Positions 43,252 to 51,015 of a DNA stretch of 64,000 bases are shown one piece after another. Source of the stretch: an uncultured Oribacterium sp. (GTDB lineage: Bacteria > Bacillota > Clostridia > Lachnospirales > Lachnospiraceae); contig CAMKKZ010000007.1 in NCBI GenBank assembly GCA_946413525.1, positions 1 to 64,000 on the forward strand. The letters run 5' to 3'. Each line of letters begins with the position of its first letter. Within the stretch, counting starts at the first letter, position 1. The translations under genes were made by a program, and so were the position numbers. The notes below the pieces were generated by a model. That model ran no database searches. It worked only from the letters and a program-made list of their open reading frames with translations, and had not been told where the DNA came from.

Positions 43252-43382
43252 AACCGTTCAGTCAAGGGCTGAACAATTACACATCGGGCGCAACGCTTAC
43301 GCGCATTCCTGGCGCGCCCTGATCTGCTTCCGGCATTTTCTCACGCGCCCCGCGGAAACGCGAGGCGCTTATTGAATAGTTC
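43252..43382. repeat. Family F element (copy F2) between glgP and ileS
   Basis: CCGTTCAG-TCAAGGG-CTGAACA, then TCGGGCGCAACGCTTACGCG and CATTCC, as in copy F1. An added GCGCCCCGCGGAAACGCGAGGCGC-type hairpin (in two arms) precedes TTGAATAGTT. Confidence 0.65.
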
Positions 43383-43408
43383 CCTGAATTGTTTGGCGCG
43401 TCCTGTAC

Positions 43409-46400
43409 TTATTTGCGAAGTATGGACAGCGTCAGCTGCTCCCCGTTGATATCCCACTGCTTTTCATAAGCGCCCTCAATAGAATCACTAATGCCATCGG
43501 AAAGCGCCACCCGGCATATTTCCTCCGAATTTCTCTTCATAAGGTCAAGAAGAGAATCATTCCCGCTGCCCGAAAGCAGGATGCGGTCCATGACCTCGTA
43601 CCCAGCCTCTTTTCGCATCGTCTGGATTTTTGAAATAATCTCACGCACAAAGCCCTCCTCGACAAGCTCCGGGGTCAGGTTGGTGTCAAGAACCACCGTG
43701 AAATCATTATCCTCTTCCGTAATGAACCCGTCCTTTTGCGAAACGTCAATCAGCAGATCCTCCCTTGAAAGAGAAATCTCAGGACCGCCCTCCAGCGTGA
43801 AGCAAAGGCTGCCCTTCTCATCTAACTGCTGCATGGCGGAGGAGCCGTTTATGCCCTGCAGATAAGTCCGGATCGCATTGACATGCTTGCCATATTTCGG
43901 ACCGACTGTTTTGAGCTGGGGCTTGAACGAGTAGGAAGTGAATTCCCTCAGGTCATCCTGGAAGACCAGCCTTTTCGCGTTTAATTCATCCCGGATGATA
44001 TCAGAAAAGTATTCATTCAGGGCCACCGGGGATTTTACGTAAATGGCCGGAACAGGCTGTCTGTTCTTCACCTGGGCCATATTTCTGGCGGCACGTCCCA
44101 TGATGACGATCCTCCGGGCCTCATCCATGGAACGCTCCAGATCCGGATCGATCAATGATTCATCATAAGACGGGTAAGAAGTCAGATGAACCGACTTCGC
44201 GGCATCCTTGTCAACGGACGCGACCAGGTTCCGATAAATGGATTCCGTGATAAAAGGGACAAGCGGCGCTGCCAGGCGGGAAAAAACCGTCAGCGCGTGA
44301 TAAAGCGTCTCATAGGCATTTATCTTGTCCTGCTCCATCCCCCTGGCCCAGAAACGCTCCCTGGAACGCCTGACATACCAGTTCGACATGTCATCAACAA
44401 AATCCTGCAAAGCGGAGGCCGCTTCCGTTATGCGGAAATTGGCCAAGTCATCATCCGCTTCCCGGACGACCGAGTTCAGCCTGCTCAAAAGCCACCTGTC
44501 CATTACGGAAAGCTTCTCCGGCTCAAGCTTGTATTTTGCCGGGTCAAAACCGTCAATATTGGCATAAAGGACAAAGAAAGCATAGGTATTCCATAGGGTG
44601 GAAAGGAATTTCCTCTGCCCTTCTACCACGGCCTTGTCATGAAAACGGTTCGGAAGCCAGGGGGCGGAATTCGTGTAAAAAAACCATCGGATCGCGTCCG
44701 CACCATGCTTCCCCAACGCATCCATAGGATCTACGGCATTGCCCTTGGATTTTGACATCTTCTGCCCGTTCTCATCCTGAACATGGCCAAGCACCAGGAC
44801 GCTTTCATAAGGTGCCCGGTCAAAAAGGATGGTGGATTCCGCAATAAGGGAGTAGAACCATCCTCTTGTCTGATCCACGGCCTCACAGATAAACTGGGCT
44901 GGGAACTGATCCTCGAAAAGCTCCTTGTTCTCAAAAGGATAATGATGCTGGGCATATGGCATGGCGCCGGAATCGAACCAGCAGTCAATCACCTCCGGGA
45001 CTCTCTGCATGGATCCCCCGCATTTGGGGCACTTGCATAATATCCTGTCCACATAGGGCTTATGAAGCTCAATGTGTTCGTAACCCACATAGTCGGAAGA
45101 CCAGCCTTTGTCCCCCTCCCCCTTCAGTTCCTCAAGCAGTTCCTTGTAATTCGTGCTTTTTCCGGAAAGTTCCTCGATGGATCCAATCGCGTCCTGGAAG
45201 CCGCAATCCCGGCATTCCCAGATATTCAGGGGAGTACCCCAATACCTGTCCCTTGAAAGGCTCCAGTCCTGCACATTTTCCAGCCAGTCCCCGAAGCGCC
45301 CCTTTCCAATGGATTCCGGGTACCATTTGACCGTGTTATTGTTGCGGATCAAGGCATCCCTTACGGCAGTCATACGTATGAACCATGACTCCCTGGCATA
45401 GTAAATGAGAGGGGTGCCGCATCTCCAGCAATGAGGATACGAGTGAGTGAACCTTGGCGCGTCATACAGAAGCTTTCTTTTGGAAAGATCTTTAAGGATC
45501 TCGGAATCCGCGCTGACCGCCCCCTCCCTGACTTCCTCCTCGGTAGGCTTGCATCGCATCCCGGCAAAAGGCGTTTCCTCCGTCATCCGGCCCTTCTCAT
45601 CCACAAACTTGATAAGGGGAAGATCATTGGCCCGGCCGATGCGGGCGTCATCCTCGCCAAAGGCCGGGGCAATATGCACGATGCCCGTGCCCTCCTCCTG
45701 GGATACGTAAGTGTCGGCTACGACAAAATGAGACTTCTTATGCTGCTTCTTTCCCTGCTCTCCGGCGCAAGCGTACAAAGGGACATATTGAATGCCGCAC
45801 AAGTCCGTCCCCTTGCATTTCTCGAGAATGGTATACGCGGGTTCCGAATCACTCTTCAGCTTCCCAAGGACGCTGTCCAGCAGGGCGGAGGCCAGCACAT
45901 AGACATACCCATCCGCAGCCCTGACCTTCGCGTATTCGAGATCAGGATGTACACAGAGCGCGGTATTGGAAGGAAGAGTCCATGGAGTCGTGGTCCAGGC
46001 CAAAAAATAGTAATCCTCATCCTTTGCCTTGAAGCGCACGACTGCGGAACGTTCATCCAGTTCCCGGTATCCCTGGGCAACCTCGTGGGAGGAAAGAGGG
46101 GTCCCACAGCGCGGGCAGTAGGGAACCACCTTGAAGCCTTTGTACAAAAGACCTTTCTTCCAGATTTCCTTCAAAGCCCACCACTCCGATTCGATAAAAT
46201 CGTCATGATAGGTAACATAAGGATTGTCCATGTCCGCCCAGAAGCCAACCTTGTAGGAAAAATCCTCCCACATTCCCTTGTACTTCCAGACATTCTCCTT
46301 GCACAGATCGATGAACGGCGCCACGCCGTATTCCTCTATCTGTTCCTTCCCATTTATGCCTATCTGCCGCTCAATCTCCAGCTCCACCGGCAGTCCATGC

Positions 46401-46660
46401 GTGTCCCACCCGGCTTTTCTCGGCACCATTTTCCCCTTCATCGCATGATACCTTGGAACCATGTCTTTGAAAGCGCGGGTTTCCACATGGCCGATATGGG
46501 GTTGGCCATTCGCGGTGGGCGGGCCGTCATAAAAAACATAGGATGGATCGGATTGGTGAATCCTGATGGATTCTTCGAAGATTTGCTCCTTCTTCCAGAA
46601 TTCCTCAACCTCTCTCTCCCGCTCGACAAAATTCATGTTTGTGTCAACCTTGTTAAACAT
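43409..46660 (-). CDS. ileS: Isoleucyl-tRNA synthetase
   Basis: 1083 residues, charging tRNA-Ile. The class I HIGH motif is H55-IGH in PPTANGQPHIGHVET. The editing domain lies at about 190-400, and the second signature is QKMSKSKGNAVDPMDAL. An anticodon-binding domain follows from about residue 690. It is the long type with a C-terminal extension and cysteine pairs in the editing insert region (CPRCG, CRDCG, CKCPKCGG), possibly binding zinc. No T-box leader is visible in the 200 bases upstream, which is notable for a Firmicute synthetase gene. Confidence 0.97.
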   Translation of the reverse strand: MFNKVDTNMNFVEREREVEEFWKKEQIFEESIRIHQSDPSYVFYDGPPTANGQPHIGHVETRAFKDMVPRYHAMKGKMVPRKAGWDTHGLPVELEIERQIGINGKEQIEEYGVAPFIDLCKENVWKYKGMWEDFSYKVGFWADMDNPYVTYHDDFIESEWWALKEIWKKGLLYKGFKVVPYCPRCGTPLSSHEVAQGYRELDERSAVVRFKAKDEDYYFLAWTTTPWTLPSNTALCVHPDLEYAKVRAADGYVYVLASALLDSVLGKLKSDSEPAYTILEKCKGTDLCGIQYVPLYACAGEQGKKQHKKSHFVVADTYVSQEEGTGIVHIAPAFGEDDARIGRANDLPLIKFVDEKGRMTEETPFAGMRCKPTEEEVREGAVSADSEILKDLSKRKLLYDAPRFTHSYPHCWRCGTPLIYYARESWFIRMTAVRDALIRNNNTVKWYPESIGKGRFGDWLENVQDWSLSRDRYWGTPLNIWECRDCGFQDAIGSIEELSGKSTNYKELLEELKGEGDKGWSSDYVGYEHIELHKPYVDRILCKCPKCGGSMQRVPEVIDCWFDSGAMPYAQHHYPFENKELFEDQFPAQFICEAVDQTRGWFYSLIAESTILFDRAPYESVLVLGHVQDENGQKMSKSKGNAVDPMDALGKHGADAIRWFFYTNSAPWLPNRFHDKAVVEGQRKFLSTLWNTYAFFVLYANIDGFDPAKYKLEPEKLSVMDRWLLSRLNSVVREADDDLANFRITEAASALQDFVDDMSNWYVRRSRERFWARGMEQDKINAYETLYHALTVFSRLAAPLVPFITESIYRNLVASVDKDAAKSVHLTSYPSYDESLIDPDLERSMDEARRIVIMGRAARNMAQVKNRQPVPAIYVKSPVALNEYFSDIIRDELNAKRLVFQDDLREFTSYSFKPQLKTVGPKYGKHVNAIRTYLQGINGSSAMQQLDEKGSLCFTLEGGPEISLSREDLLIDVSQKDGFITEEDNDFTVVLDTNLTPELVEEGFVREIISKIQTMRKEAGYEVMDRILLSGSGNDSLLDLMKRNSEEICRVALSDGISDSIEGAYEKQWDINGEQLTLSILRK

Positions 46661-46873
46661 TCGCTGCTTTCCCCTCGCTTCCCTGGTAGTCCATGACCGA
46701 ATAGGCAGGAAAGAATTTCTCAGTTCGCGAAAAATCCCCCGCCCTTGCCCTGCCTGCTGAGCAGGCCTGAATTCATATCATTATAAAGGCTGTGAATTTA
46801 TAAATCAAGACAATATATGTGTCAAAACTTGTCGGAAAAACCTTCCCGCTCTTTCAAAAATCAAAAAAAGTGG
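46661..46873. other. Intergenic region upstream of ileS, nothing recognised
   Basis: A divergent spacer between ileS (-) and the 58-residue gene (+). I looked for T-box elements (specifier loop, GGTGG antiterminator bulge) on the minus strand and found none. GGGGAAAGCAGCG lies before the ileS start. The palindrome CCTGCCTGCTGAGCAGGC (46749-46766) is the only notable structure. Confidence 0.6.
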
Positions 46874-46879
46874 TATAAT
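46874..46879 (+). promoter_or_regulatory. -10 box upstream of the 58-residue gene
   Basis: A perfect TATAAT, with only a weak CTTTCA about 17 bases upstream. The gene starts about 100 bases downstream. Confidence 0.35.
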
Positions 46880-46981
46880 GTCATAAAGTAATCAAAAAAT
46901 CTGTCCGTTACGGGAGGTTTTGGAAAGAAAAACTGCTCTTTCTTTGAAAAATATCGAATTTAATATAAGGAGGTATGATGT

Positions 46982-47158
46982 ATGACAAAAAAAGAAAAAG
47001 CAACCCGCGATTTGGACGAGCTGTATCAGACGGATCTCGCCAAATACAAGCTTCTCCTGAATGATGTGCGGAGGATGGGCTTCGATGTCACAAGGACCGG
47101 GGACAAACATCAGCTCAAGCTGAACATGGACGCCGTGCTGAAAGGTCTGAATCAGTGA
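46982..47158 (+). CDS. 58-residue hypothetical protein
   Basis: A short reading frame starting MTKKEKATRDLDELYQTD and ending AVLKGLNQ. It has an excellent ribosome site (TAAGGAGGTATGATGT). It is charged and helical, with RMGFDVTRTGDKHQLKL in the middle, and has no membrane segment. I do not recognise a family. The strong start signal, the upstream TATAAT and even amino-acid composition make it a likely real gene. It is the gene before the hydrogenase operon but is separated from it by 430 bases. Confidence 0.65.
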   Translation: MTKKEKATRDLDELYQTDLAKYKLLLNDVRRMGFDVTRTGDKHQLKLNMDAVLKGLNQ

Positions 47159-47426
47159 AGAACGCCGGAAATAATCATGCCTTAAGCATATTTATTTCCC
47201 GTCCGATTGGGATGGCCGGGAGTATTGCGGAAAGGGATATGTAGAGACACGCGTAATATCCACATGCCGCGTCACGTCCGAAGATAGGGCCATCGCCGTA
47301 TTCCGGGGGACAGATATGGATATTGCATTTTTTTTGCACAATTAATATATGTAGAAATATAGAAATTGATGCCGAAATGATGTTATAATCCATTAAGATT
47401 ACCTTAAACATCTTAAATGCTAGAGG
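47159..47426. other. Intergenic region before the hydrogenase operon leader
   Basis: A/T-rich with a perfect TATAAT at 47384-47389 but no clear -35 box. It may hold the hydrogenase operon promoter. A long open frame on the minus strand here has no ribosome site and is ignored. Confidence 0.4.
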
Positions 47427-47566
47427 AGCCGCATGGATTGCGATACCGCAGATGTTTAGTTTATCGGTAATTAAAGCGGCTCAGAAACCACTCAATCATG
47501 GAGCCGTATGGATTGTGATGCCGCAGCTCTTTATCGGTAATTATAGCGGCTCAGAAACCACTCTAA
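47427..47566 (+). repeat. Family A leader repeats, tandem pair upstream of the hydrogenase operon
   Basis: Copies 47427-47499 and 47500-47566 in plus orientation: GGATTGCGATACCGCAGATG and GGATTGTGATGCCGCAGC, then TTATCGGTAATTAAAGCGGC and CAGAAACCACT. The second copy ends 10 bases from the AAGGAGG ribosome site of the NuoE-like gene. The orientation is reversed compared with minus-strand copies, so it stays constant relative to the gene. Confidence 0.85.
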
Positions 47567-47590
47567 CTCTAATTTAAGGAGGTTATTTGA

Positions 47591-48088
47591 ATGGCAAGCA
47601 CGATTAGTTCAGTGCCTTTTACAGGCACGAGTGAACAGGAAGCAAAGCTCAAGGAGATCATCGCTTCCCTCAAGGATGTACCAGGCAGCCTGATGCCGGT
47701 AATGCAGCAGGCGCAAGACATCTACGGATATCTGCCAATCGAGGTGCAAACCATGATAGCGGAAGGACTGGGCATCCCTTTGGAAAAAGTCTATGGCGTG
47801 GCTACCTTCTATGCCCAATTCACCCTTCAGCCAAAAGGCAAATACAATATTTCCGTATGTCTTGGCACAGCATGCTATGTCAAGGGCTCCGGCGATATCT
47901 ATGAGGAGTTGAAGAAAAGGCTTGGCATTGAAGAAGGTGGCTGCACTCCTGACGGAAAGTTCTCCCTGAACTCATGCAGATGCGTAGGAGCCTGCGGCCT
48001 TGCCCCGGTCATGATGATCAATGACGAAGTGTACGGGAGGCTGACTCCTGACGCGATCCCCGGGATTCTTGCGAAATACAAGGATTAA
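47591..48088 (+). CDS. hydC: NADH-dependent hydrogenase, NuoE-like [2Fe-2S] subunit
   Basis: 165 residues of the thioredoxin-like [2Fe-2S] family that passes electrons from the NuoF-like subunit. The cluster cysteines are in VCLGTACYVKG and SCRCVGACGLAPVM, the usual pairs. The N-terminal helical region is seen as LMPVMQQAQDIYGYLPIEVQ. The ribosome site is AAGGAGGTTATTTGA. It is first of the operon: NuoE-like, ATPase, 2Fe-2S protein, NuoF-like, HydA. The complex probably couples NADH and ferredoxin oxidation to hydrogen release (bifurcating type). Confidence 0.93.
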   Translation: MASTISSVPFTGTSEQEAKLKEIIASLKDVPGSLMPVMQQAQDIYGYLPIEVQTMIAEGLGIPLEKVYGVATFYAQFTLQPKGKYNISVCLGTACYVKGSGDIYEELKKRLGIEEGGCTPDGKFSLNSCRCVGACGLAPVMMINDEVYGRLTPDAIPGILAKYKD

Positions 48089-48096
48089 AAAGACCT

Positions 48097-48657
48097 ATGA
48101 TGACAGAGATTTCCCTGAACATATTAGATGTTGCGGAAAATTCCACAAAGGCCGGCGCCACTCTGGTTGAAATCGGAGTCATGGTCAGCCATCTTTCCGA
48201 TACCCTGACCGTCACAATTAAAGACAATGGCTGCGGAATGGATGAGGAGCAGGTTCGGAAAGTTACAGACCCTTTTTACACGACGCGGACGACGCGCAAA
48301 GTTGGACTGGGCGTCCCCTTTTTCAAACAGGCTGCGGAAGCCACGGGCGGCAGCTTTGAAATAACTTCAAAAAAAGGGGTTGGGACATATGTGAAAGCGG
48401 TATTTGTCCTTTCCAGTATCGACAGGATGCCCCTTGGTGATATATGTCTGACCATGCAGAACCTGATTATATACCACCCGGAAACGGACTTCCTCTATAC
48501 GTATGCCTTTGACAGCAAGTCCTTTGTTCTTGATACACGGGAATTCAGGGAGATTCTAGGGGAAGACATTCCCTTTAATTCACCTGAAATCGCAGCATAT
48601 ATTATGGATTATCTCAAAGAGAACACTTTGGAAGTTGATGGCGGAGCTGCCATATAG
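48097..48657 (+). CDS. Histidine-kinase-like ATPase in the hydrogenase operon
   Basis: 186 residues with a GHKL ATP-binding domain but no histidine box, sensor or membrane part. The N-box is NILDVAENSTKAGATLVEIG, the G1 box DNGCGMDEEQ, the F-box PFYTTR, and the G2 box KVGLGVPFFKQAAE. The last 70 residues (YHPETDFLYTYAFDSKSF) have no known motif. Proteins of this kind recur inside clostridial hydrogenase operons; their role is not established, but regulation or assembly is likely. It begins 8 bases after the NuoE-like gene. Confidence 0.85.
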   Translation: MMTEISLNILDVAENSTKAGATLVEIGVMVSHLSDTLTVTIKDNGCGMDEEQVRKVTDPFYTTRTTRKVGLGVPFFKQAAEATGGSFEITSKKGVGTYVKAVFVLSSIDRMPLGDICLTMQNLIIYHPETDFLYTYAFDSKSFVLDTREFREILGEDIPFNSPEIAAYIMDYLKENTLEVDGGAAI

Positions 48658-48671
48658 CTCCGGACATTACC

Positions 48672-48805
48672 GAATGGATGCGATACCGCGTCTGTTTGTC
48701 AGAAATTAAAGCGGCCGGAGAACCACTTTATATTATGGAACCGCATAGTTTGCGATACCATAGCTTTTTGTCAGTAATTAAAGCGGCTCAAGTACCACTT
48801 TAATA
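48672..48805 (+). repeat. Family A leader repeats, tandem pair inside the hydrogenase operon
   Basis: Copies 48672-48735 (GGATGCGATACCGCGTCTG, AATTAAAGCGGCCGGAG, CCACTTTA) and 48736-48805 (GTTTGCGATACCATAGC, AATTAAAGCGGCTCAAG, CCACTTTAAT). The second ends 1 base before AGAGGAGG, the ribosome site of the next gene. Confidence 0.88.
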
Positions 48806-48820
48806 GAGGAGGAATCATTC

Positions 48821-49198
48821 ATGAAGTCACTCGAAGAGTTGAAGGCATTACGTGAAAAAATGCGGGCACAGGTTAACATGCGTGAAAACGTGGGTGGGGA
48901 ACATACCCGCGTAGTTGTCGGCATGGCTACCTGCGGCATTGCAAGTGGCGCCCGCCCGGTTCTGAACCGCCTGTCAGAGCTTGTCCAGGAAAAAGATCTT
49001 ACAGACAAGATTTCCGTAACGCAGACCGGATGTATCGGGCTTTGCCAGTATGAGCCGATTGTAGAGGTTCTTGAACCCGGCAAGGAAAAGGTCACCTACA
49101 TCAAAATGAACCCGGAAAAAGCAGAGGAAGTCGTGGAACAGCACTTGATCAGGGGAAATGTTCTTGGAAAGTACACCCTCGCCTCAGCAGGTATTTAA
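48821..49198 (+). CDS. [2Fe-2S] ferredoxin-like hydrogenase accessory protein
   Basis: 125 residues. A short N-terminal helix (KSLEELKALREKMRAQ) leads to a thioredoxin-like [2Fe-2S] domain. The first Cys is in GMATCGIASGA, and the second pair in TQTGCIGLCQYEPIVEV. It resembles the N-terminal domain of the NuoF-like subunit encoded next, so it may be an extra electron carrier in the complex. The ribosome site AGAGGAGGAATCATTC is set off from the preceding gene by two family A repeats; the next gene follows after 13 bases. Confidence 0.88.
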   Translation: MKSLEELKALREKMRAQVNMRENVGGEHTRVVVGMATCGIASGARPVLNRLSELVQEKDLTDKISVTQTGCIGLCQYEPIVEVLEPGKEKVTYIKMNPEKAEEVVEQHLIRGNVLGKYTLASAGI

Positions 49199-49211
49199 AG
49201 GAGGAATCATT

Positions 49212-50999
49212 ATGTATCGTTCTCATGTTTTGGTCTGCGGCGGAACTGGATGCAATTCCTCCGGAAGCCACCATGTTATAGAAAAATTTACGGAAGAAAT
49301 CGCGAAGGCCGGCCTTGACAAGGAGGTCAGCGTAGTCCAGACAGGCTGCCATGGCCTTTGCGCCCTTGGCCCGATTGTGGTCATTTACCCTGACGGGACA
49401 TACTATACTCAGATTTCCGCTGACGACGTTCCGGAAATCGTCCAGGAGCATTTGCTGAAGGGGCGTCCCGTTGAGCGCCTCATGTATGACGAGGAGAATG
49501 CGGGAACAGAAGCCAAATCCCTCGCTGATACGGATTTTTACAAGAAGCAGACCCGGGTCGCGCTTCGGAACTGCGGCGTCATCAATCCGGAACAGATTGA
49601 TGAATATATCGCCGTCGGCGGCTACGAGGCTCTTGGGAAAGTGCTGACCACCATGACTCCGGAGCAGGTTATACAGGAGGTGCTTGATTCCGGCCTGCGC
49701 GGACGCGGCGGAGCCGGTTTCCCTACCGGTATGAAGTGGAAGCTCTGCGCTCCTAATAAGGCGGATCAGAAATATGTATGCTGCAACGCCGATGAAGGTG
49801 ATCCGGGCGCGTTTATGGATCGTTCCGTCCTTGAGGGCGACCCTCATTCCGTCCTTGAAGCCATGGCCATTGCGGGATACGCCATCGGAGCCCATCAGGG
49901 ATATATTTACGTCCGCGCGGAATATCCCATCGCCATCAAGCGTCTTCGTATCGCCATCAAGCAGGCCAGGGAGATGGAGCTTCTTGGAAAGGATATCTTC
50001 GGAACAGGCTTTGATTTCGATATCGACCTCCGTCTTGGTTCCGGCGCCTTCGTATGCGGTGAGGAAACAGCCCTGATGACTTCCATTGAGGGTAACCGTG
50101 GCGAGCCGAGGCCCAGGCCCCCTTTCCCTGCCGTAAAGGGACTTTTTGGGAAACCCACGATCCTGAACAATGTGGAAACCTATGCGAATATTCCGGAAAT
50201 CATCAATAAGGGTGCCGCCTGGTTCGCTTCTATGGGAACGGAAACCAGCAAAGGAACAAAGGTTTTCGCCCTAGGTGGCAAGATTAATAATACAGGCCTT
50301 GTTGAAATTCCCATGGGAACACCGCTCCGTACAATTATAGAGGATATCGGCGGCGGCATACCCAATGGCAAGAAATTCAAAGCCGTTCAGACCGGTGGCC
50401 CTTCCGGCGGCTGTATCCCCGCCTCCTATATTGATATCCCCGTGGACTATGACCATCTGAAAGAAATCAGCTGCATCATCGGTTCCGGCGGCATGATTGT
50501 CATGGATGAAGACAACTGCATGGTGGATATTGCCAAGTTCTTCCTGGAGTTCACCGTGGACGAGTCCTGCGGAAAATGTACCGCCTGCCGTATCGGCACC
50601 AGGAGGATGCTGGAAATCCTTGACAGGATCACAAAGGGCGAAGGAAAGATCGAGGATATTGACAAGCTTCTTGAACTGGCAACCTATGTTCAGGAAAACT
50701 CCCTTTGCGGTCTTGGGCAGACAGCCCCGAACCCCATCATCTCCACGATCAAATTCTTCCGAGATGAGTATGAAGCCCATATTCTGGAAAAAAGATGTCC
50801 CGCCGGTGTCTGCAAGGCCTTGCTTTCCTATAATATCGACCCTGACAAGTGCAAGGGCTGCACATTATGCGCAAGGAACTGCCCTGTGAACGCGATTTCT
50901 GGCACCGTAAGACAGCCTCATGTCATTGATCATGAAAAATGCATTAAGTGCGGACAGTGCATGGAAAACTGCAAGTTTGGGGCTATTTCCAGGAAATAA
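49212..50999 (+). CDS. hydB: NADH-dependent hydrogenase, NuoF-like flavoprotein subunit
   Basis: 595 residues. An N-terminal [2Fe-2S] domain (CGGTGCNSSGS, TGCHGLCALGP) is followed by the FMN/NADH-binding core (GLRGRGGAGFPTGMKWKLC, NADEGDPGAFMDR, YIYVRAEYP). A [4Fe-4S] site follows in ESCGKCTACRIGTRRM. The C-terminus has two more ferredoxin clusters (CKGCTLCARNCPVNAI and CIKCGQCMENCKFGAI). This is the full bifurcating-type HydB architecture. The start at 49212 follows AAAGGAGGAATCATT; a longer frame into the preceding gene is not used. Confidence 0.95.
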   Translation: MYRSHVLVCGGTGCNSSGSHHVIEKFTEEIAKAGLDKEVSVVQTGCHGLCALGPIVVIYPDGTYYTQISADDVPEIVQEHLLKGRPVERLMYDEENAGTEAKSLADTDFYKKQTRVALRNCGVINPEQIDEYIAVGGYEALGKVLTTMTPEQVIQEVLDSGLRGRGGAGFPTGMKWKLCAPNKADQKYVCCNADEGDPGAFMDRSVLEGDPHSVLEAMAIAGYAIGAHQGYIYVRAEYPIAIKRLRIAIKQAREMELLGKDIFGTGFDFDIDLRLGSGAFVCGEETALMTSIEGNRGEPRPRPPFPAVKGLFGKPTILNNVETYANIPEIINKGAAWFASMGTETSKGTKVFALGGKINNTGLVEIPMGTPLRTIIEDIGGGIPNGKKFKAVQTGGPSGGCIPASYIDIPVDYDHLKEISCIIGSGGMIVMDEDNCMVDIAKFFLEFTVDESCGKCTACRIGTRRMLEILDRITKGEGKIEDIDKLLELATYVQENSLCGLGQTAPNPIISTIKFFRDEYEAHILEKRCPAGVCKALLSYNIDPDKCKGCTLCARNCPVNAISGTVRQPHVIDHEKCIKCGQCMENCKFGAISRK

Positions 51000-51015
51000 T
51001 GACGGAGGAAGACAA

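Noticed and set aside
45431..46696. A 421-codon open frame antisense to ileS
   Set aside because: Opposite strongly conserved synthetase motifs; no ribosome site or domain.
47175..47411. A 78-codon minus-strand frame before the hydrogenase operon
   Set aside because: No ribosome site, odd composition, and it lies in what is probably promoter DNA.
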